Shown piece after piece: positions 33,814-42,580 of a stretch of DNA of 64,000 nucleotides. Position 1 is the first letter of the stretch. Every line of letters starts with the position of its first letter. The stretch is taken from contig NZ_CP133160.1 of assembly GCF_030913365.1 (NCBI RefSeq), forward strand, positions 1,550,001 to 1,614,000, in the 5' to 3' direction. The notes beneath the pieces were generated by a model. That model did no database searches, was not told the origin of the DNA, and was given only the letters and a program-made list of their open reading frames with translations. The stretch comes from Stenotrophomonas sp. 24(2023) (GTDB taxonomy: Bacteria; Pseudomonadota; Gammaproteobacteria; Xanthomonadales; Xanthomonadaceae). The translations under genes were made by a program, and so were the position numbers.

Positions 33814-34704
33814 TCAGGCGCCCTGGTCGAGCCGGTGCTGGAAGGTGCTGATCTGCTGGTACTGCGACAGCGCGGCCGGCTCGGGCACGTAGCCCAGCAA
33901 GGCGCGCGACTTGGCCAGGTCGATGTGCGGCACGGCATCGACCACGCTGAAGGCCTCGTACCAGAAGTCGCGCGGGCTATCGATGGCCAGCCGCGTGGCC
34001 TGCAGCACATTGGCGCTGCTGACGCTGGTTCCCACCACCACCTTGTCGATCGGCCCGTAGCGCAGCGCGACGGTCTGCAGCTTCCGGTTCAAGCCGTGCC
34101 AGGCCACGATCTGCTCGGCCATCACCTTGCTGGTGTGATAGGACAGATCGATGTCGCGGCAGTGCAGGCGATCGGCCGGCAGGTACTGCGATACGAACTT
34201 CTGGCCTTCATCGATCGGGTAGGCGAAGGGAATGCCGTGCTCGATGCCGTAGATCGTGGTCGAGCTGGCGTAGACCAGGCGGCGCACGCCGGCAGCGACG
34301 GCGGCCTGGGCCACGCTCATCGTGCCCTGCACGTTGGTGTGGAAATAGTCGGCGTAGCTGCGGCCTTCCACCGGTGCGGGGATGGCCGCTTCATGCACGA
34401 CCACATCGCAGCCGGCCATGCGGGCGGTCAGCTTGGCCTGGTCGAGGATGTCATCGCCTTCGACCAGGTCGTAGCCGACGATGTCGTAGCGGTCATGGAA
34501 CGCGGCAACGAAACGGCTGCCGACATAGCCACGATGGCCGGTCAGCAGGATGCGCGGGCGCTTGCCCGCCGGCGTGGCCGGGCCGGCAGCGGCCCGGGCC
34601 TGCGGTGTGGCGGCGGTGGCGATGCCCGGCAACGCCGCCGCCACACCGGCGGCAGCGGACAAGGCACCGAGGTCCTTCATGAAATCGCGGCGTGACATGG
34701 ACAT
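33814..34704 (-). CDS. Tat-exported NAD-dependent epimerase/dehydratase
   Basis: A 296-aa extended SDR. It has GxxGxxG-type ILLTGHRGYVGSRFVAAFHD, YASSTTIYGIE and SYHTSKVMAEQ (the YxxxK position is here YHTSK). The N-terminus is a twin-arginine signal, MSMSRRDFMKDLGALSAAAG, cut near residues 30-40. Nucleotide-sugar epimerases are normally cytoplasmic; export folded via Tat with NAD bound would explain the signal. It lies in a same-strand group with the AKR upstream and the exported cupin downstream. Substrate unknown. Confidence 0.85.
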   Translation of the reverse strand: MSMSRRDFMKDLGALSAAAGVAAALPGIATAATPQARAAAGPATPAGKRPRILLTGHRGYVGSRFVAAFHDRYDIVGYDLVEGDDILDQAKLTARMAGCDVVVHEAAIPAPVEGRSYADYFHTNVQGTMSVAQAAVAAGVRRLVYASSTTIYGIEHGIPFAYPIDEGQKFVSQYLPADRLHCRDIDLSYHTSKVMAEQIVAWHGLNRKLQTVALRYGPIDKVVVGTSVSSANVLQATRLAIDSPRDFWYEAFSVVDAVPHIDLAKSRALLGYVPEPAALSQYQQISTFQHRLDQGA

Positions 34705-34765
34705 GGGGGCTCCAGGTGCGCAGTGATGGGACGTAGGGGACGAAACGCAGGGGACCGGTGCGCGC

Positions 34766-35806
34766 TCAGGCGCGCCCGATCGTCGAGGACACCCGCCACA
34801 GATCGACGTCACCATCGGTGGCGTGCTGGTCGATCAGTGCCAGCTCTTCGGCACTGAAGGCCAGGTTGTTGACCGCATCCAGCGAATCGTCCAGCTGCTC
34901 CAGCGTGCGTGCGCCGATCAGCGCCGAGCTGACGCGCGCATCACGCAGCGCCCAGGCAATGGCCATCTGTGCCAGGCTCTGCCCGCGCTGCTGGGCGATG
35001 CCGTCCAGCGCGCGGATGCGGGCCAGGTTCTGCTCGCTGAGCATGCGCGAGGGCAGCGAGCCTTCGCGCTGCACGCGGGCACCGTCGGGCACGCCGTTGA
35101 GGTACTTGGAGGTGAGCATGCCCTGCGCCAGCGGCGAGAAGGCGATGCAGCCGGCGCCCACCTCGGTCAGTGCCTGCAGCAGGCCGTGTTCGATATCGCG
35201 GTTGAGCATCGAATAGTTCGGCTGGTGGATCAGCAGCGGCACGCCTTCGGAGGCGAGGATGGCCGCCGCTTGACGGGTCAGCTCCGGCGAATACGAGGAG
35301 ATGCCCACGTACAGCGCCTTGCCCTGCCGGTGCAGGTGGGCCAGTGCGCCCATGGTTTCTTCCAGCGGCGTGTCCGGGTCCACGCGGTGCGAATAGAAGA
35401 TGTCCACGTAGTCCAGGCCCATGCGGCGCAGGCTCTGTTCGCAGCTGGCGATCAGGTGCTTGCGGCTGCCGGTGGGGCCGCCATACGGGCCCGGCCACAT
35501 CTGCCAGCCGGCCTTGGTGGAAATGACCAGTTCATCGCGGTGGGCGGCGAAATCCTGCGCCATCCAGCGGCCGAAGTTCTCCTCGGCCGAGCCGGCCGGC
35601 GGGCCGTAGTTGTTGGCCAGGTCGAAATGGGTCACGCCGCGGTCGAAGGCGCGGCGCAGCAGCGCGCGGCCGGTTTCGTACACGTCCACGCCGCCGAAGT
35701 TCTGCCACAGGCCCAGGGAGATGGCCGGCAGGGTCAGGCCGCGGGCGCCGACGCGGCGGTACGGCATCTGGCCGTTGTAGCGCTCAGGGTTGGGAAGGTA
35801 GGTCAT
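34766..35806 (-). CDS. gpr: Aldo/keto reductase, glyceraldehyde-3-phosphate reductase type
   Basis: A 346-aa AKR14-like protein (YghZ/MgrA/Gpr). The complete catalytic tetrad is visible: Asp and Tyr in THFDLANNYGPPAGSAEENF, Lys in ISTKAGWQMWPGPYG, and His in FYSHRVDPDTPLEET. E. coli YghZ reduces L-glyceraldehyde-3-phosphate and methylglyoxal. The start ATG at 35806 precedes MTYLPNPERY, the conserved beginning. It is divergent from a LysR regulator with a GTTGAAT/ATTCAAC operator between, which probably controls it. Confidence 0.9.
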   Translation of the reverse strand: MTYLPNPERYNGQMPYRRVGARGLTLPAISLGLWQNFGGVDVYETGRALLRRAFDRGVTHFDLANNYGPPAGSAEENFGRWMAQDFAAHRDELVISTKAGWQMWPGPYGGPTGSRKHLIASCEQSLRRMGLDYVDIFYSHRVDPDTPLEETMGALAHLHRQGKALYVGISSYSPELTRQAAAILASEGVPLLIHQPNYSMLNRDIEHGLLQALTEVGAGCIAFSPLAQGMLTSKYLNGVPDGARVQREGSLPSRMLSEQNLARIRALDGIAQQRGQSLAQMAIAWALRDARVSSALIGARTLEQLDDSLDAVNNLAFSAEELALIDQHATDGDVDLWRVSSTIGRA

Positions 35807-35894
35807 GTCTGCACTCGTCCTGTCAGGAGGTGGCGCCGGCGGGCAATCGGGGGAGGAAGCGGGCCGGCGGGGATTGAATGATGCAACCAATATG

Positions 35895-35911
35895 GTTGAA
35901 TGGGATTCAAC
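35895..35911. promoter_or_regulatory. LysR operator between aldo/keto reductase and its regulator
   Basis: A perfect 7-bp inverted repeat, GTTGAAT-GGG-ATTCAAC, overlaps the divergent promoters. It contains an LTTR-style T-N11-A core. Confidence 0.6.
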
Positions 35912-35934
35912 ACTGCAGTGAGTGACGTGCCGCC

Positions 35935-36861
35935 ATGGTGGTTTCCTCCCGCCCCCTGCTGGGCGACCTGAGCCTGTTCCTGACCATCGCCCGGCGCGGC
36001 AGCTTCCGCGATGCCGGCCGTGAGCTGGGCCTGACCACCTCGGCGTTGAGCCATGCGATGAAGAAGCTGGAAACCCGGCTGGGGGTGCGCCTGATCAACC
36101 GCACCCAGCGCGCGATCTCGCTGACGGTGGCCGGTGCCGAGCTGGCCGACGCGCTGTCACGCGGGCTGGATGCGATCGAGGACGGCCTGAACGCCCTGGA
36201 GGTGCACAGCGCGGTGCCCACCGGCCACCTGCGCCTGAATGTGCCGCATGACGCGGCCCTGCTGCTGCTCGCCCCGGTGCTGGAACGGTTCGCCCTCACC
36301 TGCCCCGGCGTGCACCTGGACCTGGTAGTCGATGACCGCCCGATCGACCTGGTGGCCGAAGGCTTCGATGCCGGCATCCGCTTCGGCGCGCTGGTGCCCA
36401 AGTACATGATCGCGCTGCCGCTGACCCCGCCGCTGCGCTGGGTGGTGGCGGCCGCACCGGCCTACTTGGCCGCGCACGGCCGCCCGCGCACGCCAGCCGA
36501 CCTGCACCGCCACGCCTGCATCCAGATGCGCATCGGCGATACCTCCACCTACCCGTGGGAACTGGGCGATGGCCCGGCGCAGGTCCGGGTGGATGTGCCC
36601 GGCACCATCCGCACCAACGATTCGGCCACGCGGGTCAGCGCGGTGATGGCCGGCCTGGGCCTGGGCTATTTCCTGGAACTGCGCATCGCCGATGCGCTGC
36701 GCACCGGGCAGCTGGAAGTGGTGATGCCCGACTGGAGCTCGATGGACGAGCCCTACTGCATGTACTACGCCAGCCGCCGCCAGCCGCCACCGGGCCTGCG
36801 CCAGCTGATCGGCCTGATCCGCCAGCAGCACCTGCCCGACCAGGACGCGGCCTTCCCCTGA
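35935..36861 (+). CDS. LysR-family transcriptional regulator
   Basis: A 308-aa LTTR with HTH LFLTIARRGSFRDAGRELGL and TTSALSHAMKKLETRLGVRL. The substrate-binding domain (VHLDLVVDDRPIDLVAEGFD; GLGLGYFLELRIADALRTGQ) follows. It is of the same subgroup as the pump-linked LysR. It is divergent from gpr, with the inverted-repeat operator 24 bases before its start, so autoregulation and control of gpr are likely. It converges on the alkaline phosphatase gene with only seven bases between. Confidence 0.92.
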   Translation: MVVSSRPLLGDLSLFLTIARRGSFRDAGRELGLTTSALSHAMKKLETRLGVRLINRTQRAISLTVAGAELADALSRGLDAIEDGLNALEVHSAVPTGHLRLNVPHDAALLLLAPVLERFALTCPGVHLDLVVDDRPIDLVAEGFDAGIRFGALVPKYMIALPLTPPLRWVVAAAPAYLAAHGRPRTPADLHRHACIQMRIGDTSTYPWELGDGPAQVRVDVPGTIRTNDSATRVSAVMAGLGLGYFLELRIADALRTGQLEVVMPDWSSMDEPYCMYYASRRQPPPGLRQLIGLIRQQHLPDQDAAFP

Positions 36862-36868
36862 GCGCGGC

Positions 36869-38428
36869 TCAGCGCTCGGCCACGCCGCCTGCCTGCCGCG
36901 CCTGCAGGGCGGAACGGATCACGGCGGCCACATCGGTGTTGTCCACGTAGCGGCCATCGTTGAGGCCTACGTACCGCGCATAGCCGGCATCGGTGCCACG
37001 CACCCGGCTGGCAAACGCCTCCGCGCCCGCACCCTTGGCCCACAGCGGCACCAGCGCGTTGGAATGGTTGCCGGTCGGGCGGAAGCTGAGCCCGGGCATC
37101 ACGCCCCGGCCCTTGTTGACCACCGGCGCGAAGGCCACCCGGTCGGCATCGCTGCCCATCGGCAGGCTGTTGTCGTGGTCGGTGGTGACGATCAGCAGGT
37201 TGGCCTGCCAGCCGCCGTTGGCCTCGATCCAACGCACCACCTCGGCCACCGCGTTGTTGAAATCGGCGGTTTCCTCGATCAGCCGGCCGTACTCGGGTTC
37301 ATCACCGCACACGCCGTAATGCCACTCGGTGCCGCAGGCGCTGGTATGCGCGGCCCAGTCGGTCGCGCCGCCTTCCACCATCAGGAACAGCCCGTGCGGT
37401 GACTGCCGGGCCAGGTGGGCCAACGCACCGCGGGTCATCAGGGCCAGATCGGGCACGCTGTCCAGCGCACGCACGCCGGACGGCCGCGCGGGGTCGCGCC
37501 CCACCACGGCCAGCTGGCGTGCCTGCTGCAGCGTACGCGCCACCTGCGGCACGCCGATCACCGGCCCGCGCGTGGCCAGCCGGCCGTCGGCCAGCCGTGC
37601 GAACGCATCGCGCGTGCGCAGCAGCGTCCACGCGCCGGCCGGGTTGTTGCCGATCACCGCACCGGCCTGCAGCTGCTGCCAGTCCTGTTCGGACACGAAC
37701 TCCCACGGCGTGTCGCAGCCCGTGCGTGCCTCGCCCTGCAGGGCGGCCGTGCAGGCCTGGCCATTGACGCTGAAATCGGGGGCACCGGTGCCCATCACCA
37801 GATCCAGATGGCCCTGCGACAGCATCTGGTGGGCGATGCCGTGGTAATCGTTGCGTGAGGCGTTCTGTGCGGCGAACGCGGCCGGCGTGGCATGGGCGAA
37901 CGGCACCGTGGTGACCACCCCGGTGGCCATGCCCAGGCGGCGTGCGTGCAGGGTGCTGTAGTCCAGCGGCTGGCCGTGGTTGTCCACGTTGATGGCGTTG
38001 TTGTAGGTCTTGCTGCCGGAGGACAGCGCCGTCCCCGCTGCCGCGCTGTCGGTGGCCACCACCGCCAGGTACTGGTAGCCGGCAAACGGCAGGTCCGCCG
38101 CCTGCACCGGCGTGGCATCCCAGGCGCGCGCCGGATCGTAGCCGAGCTTCTGCGCGGCATCACCGGTGGGCTGGTTGCTGGTGTTGAGCGGGAAGGTGGT
38201 CATGCCATAGCGGTGCGGGAACGCGGCATACGGTGCGCCATCGCGGCGGCCATACTGCCAGTACGCGGTGGCATCCCAGGTGCCCCAGCCGGCACCGTCG
38301 TTGATCATCACGATGATGTTCTTCGGCGCAGCCGGCGGCGCCGGGGCCGCCTGCAGGGAAGGGGCCAGCAGCAGGCCCAGGGCCAGCGCGGCGGCCAGCG
38401 AGGGAAGGCGGGAGGTCGGGGTCGTCAT
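36869..38428 (-). CDS. Alkaline phosphatase, secreted (PhoA superfamily)
   Basis: A 519-aa alkaline phosphatase with a signal peptide (LPSLAAALALGLLLAPSLQA). Landmarks are NIIVMINDGAGWGTWDA (metal-binding Asp), the nucleophile serine in VATDSAAAGTALSSGSKTYN, GLFLMVEGGATDWAAHT, LLIVTTDHDNS (Asp/His metal ligands) and RPTGNHSNALVPLWA (last His ligand). It releases phosphate from organic esters in the periplasm. It is downstream of an AraC-type gene on the same strand with 56 bases between; no Pho box is evident. Start ATG 38428. Confidence 0.93.
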   Translation of the reverse strand: MTTPTSRLPSLAAALALGLLLAPSLQAAPAPPAAPKNIIVMINDGAGWGTWDATAYWQYGRRDGAPYAAFPHRYGMTTFPLNTSNQPTGDAAQKLGYDPARAWDATPVQAADLPFAGYQYLAVVATDSAAAGTALSSGSKTYNNAINVDNHGQPLDYSTLHARRLGMATGVVTTVPFAHATPAAFAAQNASRNDYHGIAHQMLSQGHLDLVMGTGAPDFSVNGQACTAALQGEARTGCDTPWEFVSEQDWQQLQAGAVIGNNPAGAWTLLRTRDAFARLADGRLATRGPVIGVPQVARTLQQARQLAVVGRDPARPSGVRALDSVPDLALMTRGALAHLARQSPHGLFLMVEGGATDWAAHTSACGTEWHYGVCGDEPEYGRLIEETADFNNAVAEVVRWIEANGGWQANLLIVTTDHDNSLPMGSDADRVAFAPVVNKGRGVMPGLSFRPTGNHSNALVPLWAKGAGAEAFASRVRGTDAGYARYVGLNDGRYVDNTDVAAVIRSALQARQAGGVAER

Positions 38429-38484
38429 CGTTACTGTGTAACATGACAATATTGCAGGCATGTGCAGCGCGCCGACAGGCCTGC

Positions 38485-39378
38485 TCAGCGCCGTGCGAAA
38501 CGCCCCGGCGATACGCCCACCACCCGGCTGAAGGCCGCGCTGAAGGTGCTGGACGAGCCATAGCCCACCCGCTCGGCCACCTGCGCCACGGTGCTGCCCG
38601 GTGCCTGCAGCAGCGCCTTGGCCACTTCCATGCGCCAGCCCTGTACGTAATCCATCGGCGGCACGCCGACGGTACGGGTGAAGCGCTCGAAGAACGTGGA
38701 GCGTGACAGTGCGGCCGCCGCGGCCAGTGCAGCGACAGTCCAGGGGTGGCCGACATCGGCATGGATGCGCTCCAGCGCGCGGGCCAGCCGTGCATCACCC
38801 AGCCCGCGCAGCAGGCCCGGTGGCGCACCCGCGCTGCTGCTCCAGCGCAGCGCCTCCACCAGCAGCATGCGCACCAGCTGCTCCAGCATGTAGGCATAGC
38901 CCGGGCGGCGCTGCTGGTACTCCTCGCCCACCCACTGCACCAGTTGCTGCAACCGCGCCGCGCCGCGCACATGCACCACCGGTGGCAGCAATGACGCCAG
39001 CAGCGCAGCATGGCTGCCGGCGAATTCGAACGCCCCACCCAGTGAGCGCATGTCCGGCGCGCCGTGCGGATCGCCGTGGCGCAGTTCGCCTTCGCCGCCG
39101 CGCACCACGTCCGGGTCGATGAACACCGGCGGCGCGGGAGTGAAGCCGGACAGGGTGAACGCCGGCGTGGTCGGCAGCAGTACAAAATCGCCGGCCTGCA
39201 GGGTGATGGGCGCCTGCCCGTCCACCGCCAGCACCGCGCTGCCCTCCAGCACGATGCAGAAGCCGGGCTTGCCGTAGGCCGCATAGCGCACCGCCCAGGC
39301 GCCCTTGCCGCTGATCAGGTTGGCCAGCACCGCCTGCGGCTGCAACCGCTGGACCACGTCGGTGAGGGGGTCGCCCAT
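38485..39378 (-). CDS. AraC-family transcriptional regulator
   Basis: A 297-aa regulator. The N-terminal cupin_6 sensor (KPGFCIVLEGSAVLAVDGQA; LQAGDFVLLPTTPAFTLSGF) is followed by two AraC HTH motifs (WTVAALAAAAALSRSTFFER; TVAQVAERVGYGSSSTFSAA; GVSPGRFARR). The ATG at 39378 is eight bases after AGGAG, so a longer in-frame start at 39417 is unlikely. It is divergent from an SDR gene. GGATGTA/TACATCC lies between them as a likely operator, the usual arrangement for this AraC subgroup that controls a neighbouring oxidoreductase. Confidence 0.92.
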   Translation of the reverse strand: MGDPLTDVVQRLQPQAVLANLISGKGAWAVRYAAYGKPGFCIVLEGSAVLAVDGQAPITLQAGDFVLLPTTPAFTLSGFTPAPPVFIDPDVVRGGEGELRHGDPHGAPDMRSLGGAFEFAGSHAALLASLLPPVVHVRGAARLQQLVQWVGEEYQQRRPGYAYMLEQLVRMLLVEALRWSSSAGAPPGLLRGLGDARLARALERIHADVGHPWTVAALAAAAALSRSTFFERFTRTVGVPPMDYVQGWRMEVAKALLQAPGSTVAQVAERVGYGSSSTFSAAFSRVVGVSPGRFARR

Positions 39379-39403
39379 TTCCGGACTCCTGCCAAACTTT
39401 TCT

Positions 39404-39426
39404 GGATGTATCGCCATCGTACATCC
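39404..39426. promoter_or_regulatory. Operator in the AraC / SDR divergent promoter
   Basis: A perfect 7-bp inverted repeat, GGATGTA (39404-39410) and TACATCC (39420-39426), separated by 9 bases. It lies 26 bases before the AraC start and 51 before the SDR start. Confidence 0.55.
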
Positions 39427-39476
39427 GGAACGGCCGCCCTATCGTGTGCCCACCCTCCTGCTGCAAGGCACACCCC

Positions 39477-40229
39477 ATGAAGACCGTCCTGATCACGGGC
39501 TGCTCGTCCGGCTACGGCCTGGCCACCGCCGCCCATTTCCTGGCCCAGGGCTGGCAGGTCATCGCCACCGCCCGCACCCCGCGCAGCGACCTGCTGCCGC
39601 CCTCGCCGCAGCTGCGCGTGCTGCCGCTGGATGTCACCGATGCGGCCAGCATCGACGCGGCCATCGCGGCGGCCGGGCCGATCGACGTGCTGGTCAACAA
39701 TGCAGGCATCGGCCTGTTCGGGGCCTTTGAGGCCACGCCGATGGCCACCGTGCGCGAGGTGTTCGAGACCAACACCTTCGGCGTGATGGCGCTGTGCCAG
39801 GCCGTCATTCCCGCGTTCCGCGAGCGCGGCGCCGGCTGCATCATCAACGTCACCTCCAGCGCCACGCTGGCACCGTTCCCGCTGGTGGCCGCCTACACCG
39901 CCAGCAAGACCGCCGTGGAAGGCTTCACCGCCTCGCTGGCGCACGAACTGCGCAGCGTCGGCGTGCAGGCCAAGCTGGTCGAACCCGGCTACGGGCCCGG
40001 CACGCGCTTCACCGCCAATGGCCAGGAACGCATGCAGGGCCTGGTCACCGCGCCCTACCGCGATTTCGCCGCGCAGATCTTTGCCGGCATGGGCCAGCTG
40101 ACCGCGGTCACCCAGCCGCAGGACGTGGCCGAGGCGGTGTGGCAGGCGGCCCACGATGACAGCGGCCGCCTGCACTTCCCCGCCGGTGCCGATGCCCTGG
40201 CCCTGGCCGCACAGCCCCGGCAGGGCTGA
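39477..40229 (+). CDS. Short-chain dehydrogenase/reductase
   Basis: A 250-aa classical SDR with LITGCSSGYGLATAAHFLAQ, VLVNNAGIGLFGAFE, NVTSSATLAPF and YTASKTA (catalytic Tyr/Lys). The C-terminus (LHFPAGADALALA) fits this SDR subgroup of unknown substrate often found next to AraC regulators. It is divergent from the AraC gene and probably its target. Start ATG 39477. It converges on the sorbosone dehydrogenase gene. Confidence 0.9.
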   Translation: MKTVLITGCSSGYGLATAAHFLAQGWQVIATARTPRSDLLPPSPQLRVLPLDVTDAASIDAAIAAAGPIDVLVNNAGIGLFGAFEATPMATVREVFETNTFGVMALCQAVIPAFRERGAGCIINVTSSATLAPFPLVAAYTASKTAVEGFTASLAHELRSVGVQAKLVEPGYGPGTRFTANGQERMQGLVTAPYRDFAAQIFAGMGQLTAVTQPQDVAEAVWQAAHDDSGRLHFPAGADALALAAQPRQG

Positions 40230-40242
40230 GCCCGGCGCGCCG

Positions 40243-41553
40243 TCAGCGCGTGGACACCCGCCAGACCACGTTGCCCACATCATCGGCCACCAGCAGCGCA
40301 CCTTCGCTGTCGATGGCCATGCCCACCGGTGCGCCCATCAGCGTCTTTTCATCCTTGGATGCAAAACCGCTGAGCACCGGTTGCGGGCGCCCGCTGGGCT
40401 GGCCGTTGGCGAAGGGCACATAGACCACTTCGTAGCCACTCAGCGGTGACCGGTCCCAGCTGCCGTGCTCGCCGATGAAGGCACCGCCGTGGTACTTGGC
40501 CGGCAATGCCTGGCCGGTATAGAACAGCAGGCCCAGCGGTGCCACGTGCGAGCCGATCGCATAGTCGGGCGTGATCGCCTTGGCCACCAGGTCCGGCCGC
40601 TGCGGCTGCACGCGCGCATCGACGTGCTGGCCGTAGTAGCTGTACGGCCAGCCGTAGAAGCCGCCTTCGCGCACCGAGGTGAGGTAATCGGGCACCAGGT
40701 CGGCACCGATCTCATCGCGCTCGTTCACCACCGCCCACAGCTTGCCGGTGCTCGGCTCCCAGTCCAGGCCGGTGGGGTTGCGCAGGCCCGAAGCGAAAAT
40801 GCGGCTGCCACCGGTGGCGATGTCCACCGCCAGCACCACCGCGCGGCGGTATTCGATCTCCAGGCCGTTTTCGGTGATGTTGCTGTTGGAGCCCACGCCC
40901 ACATACAGCGTGCGGCCATCGGGGCTGGCCAGCAGTTCCTTGGTCCAGTGGTGGTTGACGGTGCCGGGCAGGTCGGTGAACGGGCGGCCCGTGTCGGACA
41001 TGCGGGTTTCGCCGGGCACGTAGTGGTACTGCACGATGCTGTCGGTGTTGGCCACGTACAGCGTGTCGCCCACCAGCGCGATGCCGAACGGCGAATGCAG
41101 GTTCTCGATATAGACGTGCTGCGCCCAGGTGGCCGTGCCCGGCGTGCGCCGCAGCAGGGTGACCCGGTTGCCGCCCTTGCCGGCCTTGCCCGAGCGCGCC
41201 TTCACCTTGCCGGCAATCCACTGCTTGGGCGTGGTGACCGCCTCGGTGCCCGGGCCATTGCCTTCCACCACCAGCACATCGCCATTGGGCAGGGTCAGCA
41301 GCCGGCGCGGGTGCTGCAGGTTGGCGGCGATGCGCTCCACCTTCAGGCCCTCGGCCGCAACGGGCGCCTGGCCATCGGCCCAGCCCACGCCCTTGGGCAC
41401 CTGCATCGGTGGCACCAGGAAATTCTTCGGCGCCGGCAGTGGTGGCTTCGCGCCGGACTGCTCGGCCGGATCGTACTCGGCCTTGCCGGCACAGGCGGCC
41501 AGGGCCAGCGACAGGGCCAGCACGCCCAGCGTGGATACGGTGCGCTCAACCAT
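40243..41553 (-). CDS. PQQ-type (sorbosone dehydrogenase-like) beta-propeller lipoprotein
   Basis: A 436-aa lipoprotein: LGVLALSLALAACAGKAEYD carries an LAAC lipobox. The rest is a six-bladed propeller of the L-sorbosone/soluble glucose dehydrogenase group. Examples are PRRLLTLPNGDVLVVEGNGP, SPFGIALVGDTLYVANTDSI, LASPDGRTLYVGVGSNSNIT, RNPTGLDWEPSTGKLWAVVN and GGFYGWPYSYYG. Relatives oxidise sugars using PQQ; the PQQ-contacting residues cannot be confirmed here. It overlaps the upstream DUF2231-like membrane gene by eight bases, suggesting a membrane anchor or electron-transfer partner. Confidence 0.85.
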   Translation of the reverse strand: MVERTVSTLGVLALSLALAACAGKAEYDPAEQSGAKPPLPAPKNFLVPPMQVPKGVGWADGQAPVAAEGLKVERIAANLQHPRRLLTLPNGDVLVVEGNGPGTEAVTTPKQWIAGKVKARSGKAGKGGNRVTLLRRTPGTATWAQHVYIENLHSPFGIALVGDTLYVANTDSIVQYHYVPGETRMSDTGRPFTDLPGTVNHHWTKELLASPDGRTLYVGVGSNSNITENGLEIEYRRAVVLAVDIATGGSRIFASGLRNPTGLDWEPSTGKLWAVVNERDEIGADLVPDYLTSVREGGFYGWPYSYYGQHVDARVQPQRPDLVAKAITPDYAIGSHVAPLGLLFYTGQALPAKYHGGAFIGEHGSWDRSPLSGYEVVYVPFANGQPSGRPQPVLSGFASKDEKTLMGAPVGMAIDSEGALLVADDVGNVVWRVSTR

Positions 41554-41986
41554 GACGGGCTCCTTTCAGCACCGGCTGCTGCAGCGAAAGCAGGATGAAG
41601 CCCAGCGACAGCAGCACCACCGTCAGCACCGACAACACCGTGCCCGGCACCGCCACCGCATACGCATCGCGGCTGTGCACGAACGCGTTCCAGATCGCCA
41701 GCACCACGGCGGCCAGGTTGAGGAAGAAATCCACGCGGTCGATGCGCGTGGCCGCGCTGTTGCGGCGCCAGACCGCACCCAGGTTGATGATGCGCGGCAG
41801 GATGGCGATCAGCAGGCCGAAGGTGATCAGCCAGGCCGCCGATTTGCCCCACATCACCTCGGCGGTGTTGAGGTAGAGGATGTCGAAGATCATGCCGGCC
41901 ACGAAGAAACCGAAGGGAATCGGGTTCAACAGGCTGAAAAGGGTGGTGCCCAGGCCGGGTCGGGCCAGGGCGACGGGGTTGACCAT
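41546..41986 (-). CDS. DUF2231-like membrane protein
   Basis: A 146-aa membrane protein with four hydrophobic segments: IPFGFFVAGMIFDILYL, AAWLITFGLLIAILPRIINL, FFLNLAAVVLAIWNAFV and VLSVLTVVLLSLGFILLSL. Conserved acidic and histidine positions (FDILYLN; FVHSRDAY) fit the DUF2231 family, which is often paired with sugar dehydrogenases or cytochromes. It precedes the sorbosone dehydrogenase-like gene and overlaps it by eight bases, so the two are co-translated. A role in passing electrons to the quinone pool is plausible but unproven. Confidence 0.8.
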   Translation of the reverse strand: MVNPVALARPGLGTTLFSLLNPIPFGFFVAGMIFDILYLNTAEVMWGKSAAWLITFGLLIAILPRIINLGAVWRRNSAATRIDRVDFFLNLAAVVLAIWNAFVHSRDAYAVAVPGTVLSVLTVVLLSLGFILLSLQQPVLKGARHG

Positions 41987-42103
41987 GGTGGGGCTCCATT
42001 CGGGGAAGGAACCGTCACAGCGGCGGACCGGGGTGGCGGCATCGCCGCTGGTGTAGCGCAGTGCCGGTGGAGGCGGCGCGATGGTGCGATGGCAGCGCGG
42101 TGG

Positions 42104-42580
42104 TCAGTGCCCGCGGAACAGCAGGTTGTACTGGAAGCGCCGCACGATGCGCGCCGTGATGCGCGCTGCATCGGCATGCGTGGCATTGATCAGCACCACG
42201 CTTTCTTCCGGCACGATGACCGAAGGCAGTTCCAGCAGCACGCTGGCGCCGCTGCGGTACCAGTCCGAACCGGCCTGGATGGAGGTGCGGCCACAGGGGA
42301 TGGCATCCCAGTCCTGCGCCAGCGCACCGGCGGTGATGACCGTACGCCGTTTCCACAGCGCATCGGGCACCTCGATGCTGATGACGTACTTGTTCAACGG
42401 CAACCCGGCATCGACGATGTGCGCGGAGGTCTCCAGCACCGCCATGGCCAGCGTCGGTGCGGCATAGATGACCTTCTCGCCTTCCTGGTTCCAGCGCCCG
42501 GGCGACACCGCCGCCCCGGCACCGCTGAGGTCATCGGCGCGCCAGCTCGGGCCGGCCGCGCCGATGCGGGCCAGCTTCAT
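42104..42580 (-). CDS. RES-domain toxin
   Basis: A 158-aa RES toxin. The conserved Arg and Tyr of the fold are in SPGRWNQEGEKVIYAAPTLA (R29, Y39), and the Glu in AMAVLETSAHIVD (E50). RES toxins degrade or ADP-ribosylate around NAD and stop growth. It overlaps the antitoxin gene by four bases (ATGA), the standard xre-RES order with the antitoxin first. All key residues are in place, so it should be active. Confidence 0.92.
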   Translation of the reverse strand: MKLARIGAAGPSWRADDLSGAGAAVSPGRWNQEGEKVIYAAPTLAMAVLETSAHIVDAGLPLNKYVISIEVPDALWKRRTVITAGALAQDWDAIPCGRTSIQAGSDWYRSGASVLLELPSVIVPEESVVLINATHADAARITARIVRRFQYNLLFRGH

